From contig JBDRLV010000008.1 in assembly GCA_043812755.1 (NCBI GenBank), positions 1-15,762 on the forward strand: 15,762 nucleotides of DNA, given 5' to 3'. Below, piece by piece: positions 7,241 through 13,814 of the stretch (positions within the stretch are counted from its first letter, which is position 1; each line of letters opens with the position of its first letter). The notes under the pieces were generated by a model. That model was given only the letters and a program-made list of their open reading frames with translations, had not been told where the DNA came from and did not search any database. The stretch comes from JBDRLV01 sp043812755. GTDB taxonomy: Bacteria > Patescibacteriota > Patescibacteriia > UBA9934 > GWF2-40-263. A program made the translations under genes and the position numbers.

Positions 7241-7268
7241 ATCATAACGTTTATCTCAATTTTGTCAA
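7241..7268 (-). promoter_or_regulatory. Promoter of the ketopantoate-reductase-like gene
   Basis: On the minus strand, a perfect TTGACA (7268-7263) is followed after 16 nt by TATGAT (7246-7241, five of six). Start would be near 7234, giving a leader of about 50 nt before ATG 7185. The -10 covers the alternative ATG at 7245, which rules that start out. Confidence 0.75.
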
Positions 7269-7275
7269 GAAATGA

Positions 7276-7301
7276 AAAATAAAAACGTCCTTAATAGACG
7301 C
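7276..7301 (-). terminator. Terminator of the permease gene
   Basis: On the minus strand, GCGTC (7301-7297) pairs with GACGT (7289-7285; one G-U), with a short loop, followed by TTTTATTTTT. It lies just upstream of the next gene's promoter. Confidence 0.6.
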
Positions 7302-7325
7302 TATCAAATCATTAGTTTAAAACTG

Positions 7326-8470
7326 TTATCCGAACATTTGCCAAAGTTCGTACACCATCCCTACAACAAAAACTAAAATCATAAACCAACTCAATGACTT
7401 TGGAATGTAGAAACATTTGTGCCTTGCACACACAGGGCTAGATCGCATCACTTCAAAAGTCAAAACATACAAAGTTCCAAGTGTTGCAGTAAAAACACAC
7501 CAACAACACTGATCACTGAAATGAAATCTCTGATTCCTGCAAGGAATAATATAAAAGGAACCCCAACAACAAGAAGCCATGCGGTAATATGATGCAATTT
7601 AAAATCGTATTTGAATGAATTCAATAATTCAATCCCAAGAACCATAAATATTGAAAAAATAGTAAGTGACCCTAACAGCGAGGCAACACTTCCAAACGCA
7701 CCACCTAAAACTGGGATAAGTCCATCAAACGCTGCTCCAGTAGTCCCAGCACCTGTTACGCCAACAATCACAAAAGGAAACAAAAAGTATAGCAAAGTTG
7801 TAACAACAAGACCTATCATCACAGCGTGTGGTAACTGTTTTACTTTTTTTCCAAGCACATCCTTCATATCAGGAATTATTCCAATTCCTCCAAGAGCAAA
7901 AAGAATAACACCATATGGAACAAAAATTTCCTTAAAATTTACACCTGCTAAATTACTTATTTGAACATGTGGAAGTGCTGTGGCAATAATAAATAAAAAT
8001 AAAGTCAATAATACAATAATGATTCCTATCTCAAGTTTTGAAGCAAATTTTAATCCTCTAAATATAAAATACGCTGCAACAACAAACAGCAAGCAGGAAT
8101 AAACAAACTCAGAGCCATGAAACACAGGAGATAAAAAAGTATTTAAAAATTTTCCTCCAACTAACAAATATGCTAGCAATGCCCCCCATGTACTTAGGGC
8201 AAATGCAATCAATCCAAGCCACGCCGCCCTTTGACCAAGATAATATCGAATATACCCAACCACCCTGTGTTTCCCAGGAGTTTGTAAAACTACCTCAGTA
8301 AACATTAACTGCATAGCAGCCATAAAACCAGCAAGAACAACTAAAACAAGTGCACCTACCACAAACCCGCTTTGTGCAAACGCATATGGCAAACCAAAAA
8401 CACCAACGCCTACAATCGCGCCTATTAGCATTCCTACGGCCCGCCAAAATTGTATATTTGGATGAATCAT
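7326..8470 (-). CDS. Aromatic-amino-acid-type permease, interrupted by one frameshift
   Basis: The protein looks like an amino-acid transporter of the tryptophan/tyrosine permease type (APC superfamily), about 11 membrane helices. The N-terminal GMLIGAIVGVGVFGLPYAFAQSG (about residues 9-31 from ATG 8470) is the family's unwound first helix. The first frame runs to a stop at 7460 and ends abnormally (FLLQHLELCMF). The true C-terminus continues in another frame from about 7495 to the stop at 7328-7326, reading FTATLGTLYVLTFEVMRSS and ending in a last helix and ELWQMFG. Adding one T to the T5 run at 7495-7491 (minus strand) restores a 381-residue protein reading GVFFTATLGT. This is either a sequencing error or a recent inactivation. 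A GTG at 8506 is an alternative start; no SD is seen at either. Confidence 0.8.
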
Positions 8471-8550
8471 CGTCTTGATATTAATTTGCCTCTGCCACTC
8501 TACCACTTCAACACTCTTCCGCCCTCGTATTTATGCACTTCTACTCCCCA

Positions 8551-8556
8551 ATTATA
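8551..8556 (-). promoter_or_regulatory. Extended -10 promoter of the permease
   Basis: On the minus strand TGG precedes a perfect TATAAT (8556-8551), forming an extended -10. I see no good -35. Transcription would start near 8544, about 74 nt before ATG 8470. Confidence 0.5.
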
Positions 8557-8570
8557 CCACACTTTACAGC

Positions 8571-8598
8571 TTGATTGATTCACAAAGCATGATAAGAT
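8571..8598 (+). promoter_or_regulatory. Possible dnaB promoter
   Basis: TTGATT (8571-8576) is followed after 16 nt by TAAGAT (8593-8598, four of six). Start would be about 9 nt before the dnaB ATG, again a very short leader without an SD. TACAAT at 8604 is an alternative -10 but has no -35. Confidence 0.35.
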
Positions 8599-8613
8599 GT
8601 CCGTACAATAAAT

Positions 8614-10083
8614 ATGCCTGAAAAGATACCGCCACAAAATCTAGAGGCCGAACAGTGTTTGCTTGGAAGCCTTTTAATTGATAAAGATGCAATGATTAAA
8701 ATTGCCGATGTATTGCATTCATCAGATTTTTACAGAGATTCAAATAGAATCATCCATGAGACCATGCTGGAATTATACGAAAAACATGCCCCTATTGATC
8801 TATTGTCTCTAGGCAATAGACTTGAAGAAAGAGGATTGTTACAAAAAATTGGGGGCAGGGCTTATCTTGTTGAACTTTCAAATGCCATACCTACATCAGC
8901 ACACATAATTCATTACGCTGAAATTGTACAAAAAAAAGCAACACTGCGTAGGTTGCTTAGTGCAGCTAGCAACATTACACACCTTGGCTATGATGAAGAA
9001 TCTGATATTGAAGGAATTCTTGATGAAGCAGAAAGAACTCTCTTTAATGTTTCACAAAAATTTTCAAAGAATTCTTTTGTCCCAATAAGAAGTATTCTTT
9101 CTGATGCTTTTGAAAGAATTGATGAATTACATAAAAACAAAGGGAAATTAAGAGGAATGCCAACAGGATTTGCTGAGCTTGATAGCTTGTTGGCAGGAAT
9201 GCAAAACTCTGACTTATTAATTCTTGCAGCAAGACCTTCTGTTGGTAAAACAAGTCTTGCACTTGATATCGCAAGGCATGCCGCAAAAAAAGGAAGCCTG
9301 CCTGTGGCACTTTTTTCACTTGAAATGTCAAAGGAACAGCTTGTAGACAGAATGATTTGTGCTGAAGCAAATGTTGATTTGTGGAAACTTAGAACAGGAA
9401 GGCTCTCTGATCGCGAAGATGATTTCCCAAAAATTGGAAATGCGCTTGGCGTTTTATCTGAAGCACCAATTCACATTGATGACTCTGCTAACCTAAACGT
9501 AATGGAACTTCGCACAAAAGCAAGAAGACTTAAAGCTGAGCATGGGCTTGGCCTTATCATTATTGATTACTTACAGCTCATGGAAGGCAGGGGTAAAAGC
9601 ACAAGCGACAATCGCGTTCAGGAAGTTGCTGAAATTTCCCGTGGCCTAAAGCAAATTGCAAAAGAGTTAAATATTCCTGTTCTTGCGCTTGCACAGTTGT
9701 CGCGTGCTGTTGAAATGAATAAGCCGGCCATTCCTCGACTTTCACATTTGCGAGACTCTGGTTCAATTGAGCAGCATGCAGACGTTGTAATGTTTATCTA
9801 CAGAAAATCATCTGATAGAAATTACCAAAAAGATGACATACCTCCTGAAGAAAGAAACGTTGCAGAAATACATATTGCAAAACACAGAAACGGACCAACT
9901 GGAATTGTAAGACTGTTCTTTGATGAACGAAGAACATCTTTTAAAAGTATTGAAAGGCGAATGAGCCCTCAAGTATTTCAGCCAAATCAAAAAGCACCAG
10001 CACCTCAAGTAGACACTTCAAATTTAGCACCTCCACCACTTGAAGCTCCTCCAGAGGGGATTGATTCAAACTCTAATAATTAG
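8614..10083 (+). CDS. dnaB: Replicative DNA helicase DnaB
   Basis: DnaB is the hexameric ATP-driven helicase that unwinds DNA at the replication fork and recruits primase. The 489-residue protein starts with the family N-terminus PPQNLEAEQCLLGSLL (6-21). It has the helical N-domain to about 105, a linker to about 180, then the RecA-like motor: GMPTGFAELD (181-190), Walker A ARPSVGKTS (206-214), FSLEMSKEQL (234-243), Walker B LIIIDYLQL (314-322), LALAQLSRAVE (357-367) and the arginine-finger region KHRNGPTG (423-430). After about 450 comes a proline/glutamine-rich, probably disordered tail. Length is normal and there is no intein. ATG 8614 matches the family start; no SD is seen. ybaB and recR follow on the same strand, but repeats separate them. 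Confidence 0.97.
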   Translation: MPEKIPPQNLEAEQCLLGSLLIDKDAMIKIADVLHSSDFYRDSNRIIHETMLELYEKHAPIDLLSLGNRLEERGLLQKIGGRAYLVELSNAIPTSAHIIHYAEIVQKKATLRRLLSAASNITHLGYDEESDIEGILDEAERTLFNVSQKFSKNSFVPIRSILSDAFERIDELHKNKGKLRGMPTGFAELDSLLAGMQNSDLLILAARPSVGKTSLALDIARHAAKKGSLPVALFSLEMSKEQLVDRMICAEANVDLWKLRTGRLSDREDDFPKIGNALGVLSEAPIHIDDSANLNVMELRTKARRLKAEHGLGLIIIDYLQLMEGRGKSTSDNRVQEVAEISRGLKQIAKELNIPVLALAQLSRAVEMNKPAIPRLSHLRDSGSIEQHADVVMFIYRKSSDRNYQKDDIPPEERNVAEIHIAKHRNGPTGIVRLFFDERRTSFKSIERRMSPQVFQPNQKAPAPQVDTSNLAPPPLEAPPEGIDSNSNN

Positions 10084-10153
10084 ATAAAATAATTGCACGA
10101 TAAGGGGTTCCTTTTGAGGATCTTGGGTCCTGCCACCCAATATCCATTCGTCC

Positions 10154-10198
10154 GTGGTTCCCGGTACTGTTGGAACGTTCAAAAGTACCGGGAACCAC
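10154..10198 (+). repeat. 15-bp perfect inverted repeat (large hairpin) after dnaB
   Basis: GTGGTTCCCGGTACT (10154-10168) and AGTACCGGGAACCAC (10184-10198) are perfect complements around a 15-nt loop. TCGT (10148-10151) and ACGA (10199-10202) extend the stem past a 2-nt bulge. No U-tract follows, so it is not a classic terminator; it may protect the dnaB 3' end or be a REP-like element. A smaller stem, TTGGGT/ACCCAA, lies just upstream (about 10125-10140). Confidence 0.75.
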
Positions 10199-10214
10199 AC
10201 GAGCGCGTGAAACA

Positions 10215-10279
10215 ATCGGACGCCATAAATGGCGTCCCTATCACATCTTGTTCATCGGACGCCATAAATGGCGTCCCTA
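10215..10279 (+). repeat. Two identical 26-nt palindromic repeats
   Basis: The same 26-nt sequence occurs at 10215-10240 and 10254-10279, separated by 13 nt. Each copy is a hairpin, GGACGCCA-TAAA-TGGCGTCC (stems 10218-10225/10230-10237 and 10257-10264/10269-10276), flanked by ATC and CTA. They sit 21-85 nt before ybaB. Spacing and copy number do not fit a CRISPR array; REP-like elements are more likely. Confidence 0.8.
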
Positions 10280-10299
10280 CATCAATTAATAAATCAAAT

Positions 10300-10599
10300 A
10301 TGTTCAACAAACTTAAAGCAATCAAAGACCTTCGTTCACAAGCTAAAAAAATGCAAAATGCTTTTGATGATATTATGGCAATTGGTTCAGCTCAAGGCGG
10401 AAAAATACAAGTAACAATAAATGGAAATCAAAAAATTGTTGCTGTTTCAATTAATAATGAAATACTTGGTGATAAAGAAAAACTTGAAAATGGTTTCAAA
10501 GATGCAGTAAACGATGCACAAAAACGTATTCAAAAAGACATGGCCTCAACAATGAAAGATATGGGTGGGCTGGATGCTTTGAAAAACATGGGGATGTAA
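10300..10599 (+). CDS. ybaB: YbaB/EbfC family nucleoid-associated protein
   Basis: YbaB/EbfC proteins are small dimeric DNA-binding proteins, usually encoded next to recR. The 99-residue product shows the family outline: MFNKLKAIKDLRSQAKKMQ as the first long helix, a central beta region GGKIQVTINGNQKIVAVSIN (residues about 38-57), then the helix KEKLENGFKDAVNDAQKRIQKDMASTM and a Gly/Met-rich tail GGLDALKNMGM. The frame extends upstream to 10093, but those 69 codons run through the palindromic repeats and have no family likeness, so ATG 10300 was chosen. No SD is visible. Gene order dnaB-ybaB-recR suggests a replication/recombination cluster, though repeats have moved into both gaps. Confidence 0.92.
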   Translation: MFNKLKAIKDLRSQAKKMQNAFDDIMAIGSAQGGKIQVTINGNQKIVAVSINNEILGDKEKLENGFKDAVNDAQKRIQKDMASTMKDMGGLDALKNMGM

Positions 10600-10606
10600 A
10601 CAGAAA

Positions 10607-10831
10607 TGTCATTGCGAGCGACCAGAGGGAGCGAAGCCCAGCTGAGCTGACCGAAGCAATTTTCTTTCACTGTCATTCTGAACCTCACGAAGTGAGGTGA
10701 AGAATCTCATTGCTGAACAATGGGATACCCGCCAGACCGACTGCTATCAGTCTGTCGGGCTGGCTTCGGCCGTTAGGCCTCAGGATGACAATTAAAAAAG
10801 ATTGCTTTGGCCTAAAGGCCTCGCAATGACA
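10607..10831 (+). repeat. Nested palindromic repeats between ybaB and recR
   Basis: The outer element starts with TGTCATTGCGAG (10607) and ends with its exact complement CTCGCAATGACA (ending 10831). Its halves contain GAAGCAATTTTC and AGATTGCTTTGG, complementary at their core. Inside it lies a second element, 10671-10790, bounded by TGTCATTCTGA and TCAGGATGACA (10 of 11 complementary) and packed with hairpins (683-688/692-697, 708-712/718-722 and 731-735/759-763, all +10000). The inner element seems to have inserted into the outer one. No protein is encoded here; the gap is 243 nt. Confidence 0.8.
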
Positions 10832-10842
10832 GGAACGATTCT

Positions 10843-11448
10843 ATGCGTAAATTTCCTGATTCAATTCAAAATGCAATGGCGTCATTATCAAGACTGCCTG
10901 GCGTTGGGCCAAAAACAGCCCTGCGCTATGTTTTTTATTTACTTAAACAACCTAAAACCGATCTTGAAATACTTGCAAAAAATATTATAGACCTTACAAC
11001 AAACATCAAGGTTTGCAATACTTGCTACACATATTCTGAACATGATATATGCGAAATCTGTTGTGACCAAAGGCGCGACAGATCGATTGTATGCGTTGTA
11101 GAAGAATCAAGAGATATTTCAACAATTGAATCCACTGATTTGTATAAAGGTCATTACCATGTTTTGGGTGGAATTTTAAATCCTATTGAAGGAATGACAA
11201 CAGACACACTTCGAATAAATGAACTCATAAAAAAAATTAAATTGGACAATCAGATTAAAGAAATTATATTAGCCTTTTCTCCTGACATACATGGTGAAAC
11301 AACAATCATGTATCTTACAAAAACAATAAAACCTCTTAATGTAAAAATCACAAGACTTGCAAGAGGACTCCCTATCGGCGCATCACTTGAATACGCAGAT
11401 GAAATTACTCTTGGAGATGCACTCAAGGGCAGACATGAAACCGTATAA
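10843..11448 (+). CDS. recR: Recombination mediator protein RecR
   Basis: RecR works with RecO (and RecF) to load RecA on gapped DNA during repair. The 201-residue protein is of normal length and has all parts: the helix-hairpin-helix LSRLPGVGPKTALRY (15-29), a C4 zinc finger with Cys58, Cys61, Cys70 and Cys73, a Toprim domain starting SIVCVVEESRDISTIE (81-96), then LGGILNPIEGMTTDTLRI, and the C-terminal TRLARGLPIGASLEYADEITL with its Walker-B-like end. AGGA at 10831-10834 is 8 nt before ATG 10843. The first A is the last base of the upstream repeat, so the repeat end helps form the ribosome site. It belongs with ybaB by usual gene order. A 395-nt gene-free region follows. Confidence 0.96.
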   Translation: MRKFPDSIQNAMASLSRLPGVGPKTALRYVFYLLKQPKTDLEILAKNIIDLTTNIKVCNTCYTYSEHDICEICCDQRRDRSIVCVVEESRDISTIESTDLYKGHYHVLGGILNPIEGMTTDTLRINELIKKIKLDNQIKEIILAFSPDIHGETTIMYLTKTIKPLNVKITRLARGLPIGASLEYADEITLGDALKGRHETV

Positions 11449-11551
11449 TTAAAAACCACTGGTCTGAGTTGTGACACAGCGGTGAGATGAGTGGTCGCGG
11501 GGCTTTTGTTTCAAAAGGACTTTTTCAGACCTGGGCTTTCATCATGGTTAA

Positions 11552-11578
11552 TTGGATTAAGCGACCATGTTGTATAAT
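11552..11578 (+). promoter_or_regulatory. Possible promoter inside the recR-rplU gap
   Basis: TTGGAT (11552-11557) and a perfect TATAAT (11573-11578) are 15 nt apart, which is short. Transcription would start near 11585. The -10 partly overlaps one strand of helix H3 of the candidate RNA, so promoter and full-length RNA are alternative readings. Confidence 0.35.
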
Positions 11579-11828
11579 ACAGATCTGCATGAACTGTATT
11601 CCCGAGCTTTATGCTCGAAGTCCACGGACTCAAGTAGGCACACTGTATCGATAACCTCAAAAGAGGATTGTTGATACTCCGTATGCTCGAGACAACATAC
11701 GGAATTTTGCAGAGACAAGAGCAGGAATTAATGAACCTTGCAAGAAAACCACTGAGGTAGGTTTTGTCTCGATGTGGATGCAGAGATCTGCTATTCCCAA
11801 CTTAACACGACCAGACAGATTGTCAAGT

Positions 11829-11860
11829 AAAAAAAGACCGCGGGTTACGCGGTTATTTTT
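11829..11860. terminator. Bidirectional terminator between candidate RNA and rplU
   Basis: ACCGCG (11837-11842) pairs with CGCGGT (11848-11853) over a 5-nt loop. A run of A on the left (T7 on the minus strand) and TATTTTTT on the right give U-tracts both ways. The rplU stop codon lies in the loop and stem. Confidence 0.85.
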
Positions 11861-12159
11861 TCAATCTTTATTTTTGTGAAAGGCTGTCTGTGCCCAACAT
11901 GTCTTCTATATCGAACTTTTGGCTTGTATTTTACAACCAAAACCTTTTTATCACGATCGTGTTCTACGACTGTAGCTGTTACCTTTGCACCGCTTACATG
12001 TGGTGCACCAACTTTAACATTCTCCCCTTTTTCATCGGCAATAAGCAATGCGTCAAAATCAATGCTTTTACCAATTTCAGCTTCAAGCAATTCTATTTTT
12101 AACTCTTGCCCTTCTTTTACAAGGTATTGCTTTCCGCCAGTATTTATTACTGCAAACAT
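11845..12159 (-). CDS. rplU: 50S ribosomal protein L21
   Basis: L21 is a structural protein of the large ribosomal subunit. The 104-residue product has the normal length and sequence: start MFAVINTGGKQYLV (1-14), middle KVGAPHVSGAKVTATVVEH, and the basic signature KVLVVKYKPKVRYRRHVGHRQPFTKIKIEKI. AAAGGAG (12178-12172) lies 12 nt before the ATG, a rather long spacing. In most bacteria rpmA (L27) follows directly; here the gene is followed only by the terminator and the convergent candidate RNA, so rpmA must be elsewhere or missing. The upstream leader folds into three adjacent hairpins, suggesting feedback control of translation. Confidence 0.97.
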   Translation of the reverse strand: MFAVINTGGKQYLVKEGQELKIELLEAEIGKSIDFDALLIADEKGENVKVGAPHVSGAKVTATVVEHDRDKKVLVVKYKPKVRYRRHVGHRQPFTKIKIEKITA

Positions 12160-12171
12160 ATGTTCCCGCGG

Positions 12172-12279
12172 CTCCTTTATATCTCATGCGGAAGGCTCCT
12201 ACCGTCGAAAAGCAATGGTGGTAGGAAAACCTTCTGCTACATCGCGAATTATTGATGTAGCGGAACCCTTTAGGGTTCC
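12172..12279 (-). promoter_or_regulatory. Three-hairpin leader of rplU
   Basis: Three hairpins stand almost end to end: 12262-12268/12273-12279 (GGAACCC/GGGTTCC, perfect), 12236-12243/12254-12261 (GCTACATC/GATGTAGC, perfect) and a two-part stem 12191-12195/12230-12234 plus 12197-12203/12220-12226. The SD follows at 12178-12172. Structured L21 leaders are known from Bacillales; whether this one is related cannot be told by eye. Autoregulation by L21 is an inference. Confidence 0.6.
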
Positions 12280-12314
12280 AACAAGACAAGTGTGCCTGCG
12301 AATTAATTGTTTAA

Positions 12315-12342
12315 ATAGTAACGAGAGTTTACATTCATTCAA
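12315..12342 (-). promoter_or_regulatory. Possible rplU promoter
   Basis: On the minus strand, TTGAAT (12342-12337) is followed after 16 nt by TACTAT (12320-12315). Both boxes match four of six. It overlaps the end of the DUF192 gene and would give a leader of about 150 nt holding the three hairpins. Confidence 0.35.
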
Positions 12343-12775
12343 ATCTGATGTCAAGTATATCACCAACCTTTACTCCATGATTATCAACAAATCCTGATTT
12401 TACCTCAAGAACACGATTAATGGGCACGCTTGACTCATGTAATGTTTCCACGGGATCCTCGGGTTGAAGCCCTTGCTCAAAACCAACAATTGTATTGCCA
12501 TCTACCCAAATCATATCAATTGACAACTTCATATCCCTCATGACAAAACTCCGAAGCTTTTTGTCTGAAAATAAAAACAACATCCCTTGATTATCAGCTA
12601 TTTCTTCTGTGCCTGAGAAACCCCGATAACGCAACTCGTCTGTATCAGCAATCTCAACATTCACAACAAACCCATTTGGCAAAACAACTTTCGGTCCGTC
12701 TGCCCAAATATATTCAGTCGCAACGACTGCCACAATTAGAATAATCAAAAATATAATTAACTTTTTAAGATTCAT
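12335..12775 (-). CDS. DUF192 family protein, membrane-anchored or secreted
   Basis: The 146-residue protein begins with a signal peptide or anchor (MNLKKLIIFLIILIVAVVATEYIWA, hydrophobic core about residues 5-21), then a single DUF192 domain facing outside. Family marks are RYRGFSGTEEIADNQGMLFLF (about 49-69), FVMRDMKLSIDMIWVD (77-92) and the end VLEVKSGFVDNHGVKVGD. Biochemical function of DUF192 is not established. ATG 12775 was preferred to the in-frame ATG 12790 because AAAAGGA precedes it and the hydrophobic stretch then follows directly. It overlaps the end of the transferase gene by 11 nt, so the two are probably coupled. No enzyme active site can be claimed. Confidence 0.85.
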   Translation of the reverse strand: MNLKKLIIFLIILIVAVVATEYIWADGPKVVLPNGFVVNVEIADTDELRYRGFSGTEEIADNQGMLFLFSDKKLRSFVMRDMKLSIDMIWVDGNTIVGFEQGLQPEDPVETLHESSVPINRVLEVKSGFVDNHGVKVGDILDIRFE

Positions 12776-13814
12776 AATTCCTTTTCTCATGTGAAACTAC
12801 AACTGAAGCAGTAATTACCATTACTACAACCAAAATGATCAAAGCGATCATTTTTTCTTTACTTTGCAAAAATAAAGCTGTTGCTCCAAACACTGAAGCA
12901 ACAATAACATAAACAAGTACAATGCGTTTTTGACTCCACCCAATATCATAGAGCCTGTGATGCAAATGCTTTCTGTCTCCATGAATCATTTGTTTGACAC
13001 CTCCGTTTGATAATCTTCGCACTACAATCCACACAACGTCTAATATTGGAATTCCTAAAACCAGCAAAGCTGTAGCTAATTTTCCACCAGATATTACAGC
13101 CAAAACACCGAGAAGATAACCAACAAAAGTACTTCCCCCTTCTCCTAAAAACAATTTCGCAGGATGAATATTCCAAAACAAAAAACCAATAAGTGCTCCG
13201 ATTGAAACAGCAGACAACAAAGCCACATCTGGTTGAAAATATGCAACTGTTAAAGCCAGAAGCATTATCATAGTCGCACCAATAGTACTAACACCTGTAG
13301 CAAGTCCATCTAAACCATCTAAAAATTTTGTTGTATACATAACAACCATTAACCAAACAAACACTAAAATGTCTGACTGCCAGCTTCCAAGAAATATTAC
13401 TCCACCAAAAGGATTTGTTAGCTTTTCAATTTCAATTCCAAATAAAATTGCGCACAACGCAGCCAGCACTGGAGCTACTATTGTAATCTTTGGAGGTAAA
13501 CGATAACGATCGTCCAGATATCCTCCAATCATTAAAACAACTCCGCCTACCAAAAAACCCATGTAATGCACAGGCATAATTTCTCCACCAGTTAAAACAT
13601 TGCTTGTAATAATAAGAACAATTACAATAATCGCAATTGAAAAAAATATTGCATTCCCACCAAGAAGTGGTGTTGGCTTTTTATGAATTTTATTTTCTGA
13701 AACCTCAGGCTTATCAATAATACAAAATCTGTTAGCTGTCTTTCGTAATAATCCAGACAAAATAAAAGATAGTGCAAAAGCAATAATCCCCCAAAATAAT
13801 AATAAATACATCAT
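12765..13814 (-). CDS. WecA/TagO/MraY-type undecaprenyl-phosphate sugar-1-phosphate transferase
   Basis: This membrane enzyme family moves a sugar-1-phosphate (GlcNAc-1-P or a related sugar) from a UDP-sugar onto undecaprenyl phosphate, starting wall or surface-glycan synthesis. The 349-residue protein is strongly hydrophobic with about 10-11 helices. Visible motifs are the HKKPTPLLGG cytoplasmic loop, GGYLDDRYRLPP with the Asp-Asp pair, KFLDGLDGLATGVS, FWNIHPAKLFLGEGGSTFVGYLLG and GDRKHLHHRLYDIG. The HLHHRL loop points to the WecA/TagO branch rather than true MraY. ATG 13814-13812 overlaps the TGA of the Clp-like gene as ATGA; a TTG at 13820 is less likely. It sits in a coupled run with the Clp-like and DUF192 genes. 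Confidence 0.9.
   Translation of the reverse strand: MMYLLLFWGIIAFALSFILSGLLRKTANRFCIIDKPEVSENKIHKKPTPLLGGNAIFFSIAIIVIVLIITSNVLTGGEIMPVHYMGFLVGGVVLMIGGYLDDRYRLPPKITIVAPVLAALCAILFGIEIEKLTNPFGGVIFLGSWQSDILVFVWLMVVMYTTKFLDGLDGLATGVSTIGATMIMLLALTVAYFQPDVALLSAVSIGALIGFLFWNIHPAKLFLGEGGSTFVGYLLGVLAVISGGKLATALLVLGIPILDVVWIVVRRLSNGGVKQMIHGDRKHLHHRLYDIGWSQKRIVLVYVIVASVFGATALFLQSKEKMIALIILVVVMVITASVVVSHEKRNYES

Larger units (their letters stand above)
11462..11860 (+). ncRNA. Candidate structured RNA of unrecognised class between recR and rplU
   Basis: This is the only stretch over 300 nt without a gene, and it holds no long frame. A nested, mutually compatible fold is visible: H1 closes the whole (11462-11473 with 11806-11816, one bulge); H2 11491-11498/11561-11568; H3 11576-11590/11778-11795 (15 pairs, two bulges); inside H3, hairpins 11603-11607/11613-11617, 11645-11658/11663-11677 (14 pairs, AAAA loop), 11678-11685/11696-11703, and helix 11712-11718/11764-11770. 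Several pairs are G-U only if the plus strand is transcribed, which supports this strand. A terminator follows at 11837-11860. GAGACAA occurs both in a hairpin loop (11689) and at 11712, so either can pair with TTGTCTC at 11764. I see no hallmark of tmRNA, RNase P, SRP or 6S RNA. Its 5' end is uncertain: near 11460, or near 11584 from the internal TATAAT. Confidence 0.5.

Noticed and set aside
7485..7500. Programmed -1 ribosomal frameshift in the permease
   Set aside because: The site (GTG TTT TTA) is not a proper X-XXY-YYZ slippery sequence and I noticed no stimulatory stem or pseudoknot downstream; a lost T is simpler.
7326..7580. Separate small gene downstream of the permease
   Set aside because: Its C-terminal part is the missing end of the permease in a shifted frame; the first residues are the other frame of the permease.
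8614..10083. Intein in DnaB
   Set aside because: The protein is of normal length and the motor motifs are uninterrupted.
10215..10279. Short CRISPR array
   Set aside because: Only two repeats with a 13-nt spacer, strongly palindromic, and no cas genes nearby.
10093..10299. In-frame 69-codon upstream extension of ybaB
   Set aside because: It runs through palindromic repeats (giving a repeated AINGVP peptide), has no family similarity, and YbaB homologues start at the ATG at 10300.
11462..11860. tmRNA, RNase P RNA, SRP RNA or 6S RNA
   Set aside because: No tRNA-like end or TTCGA T-loop, no RNase P conserved blocks, no SRP GGAAGGAAGCAG-type loop, and a branched rather than rod-like fold.
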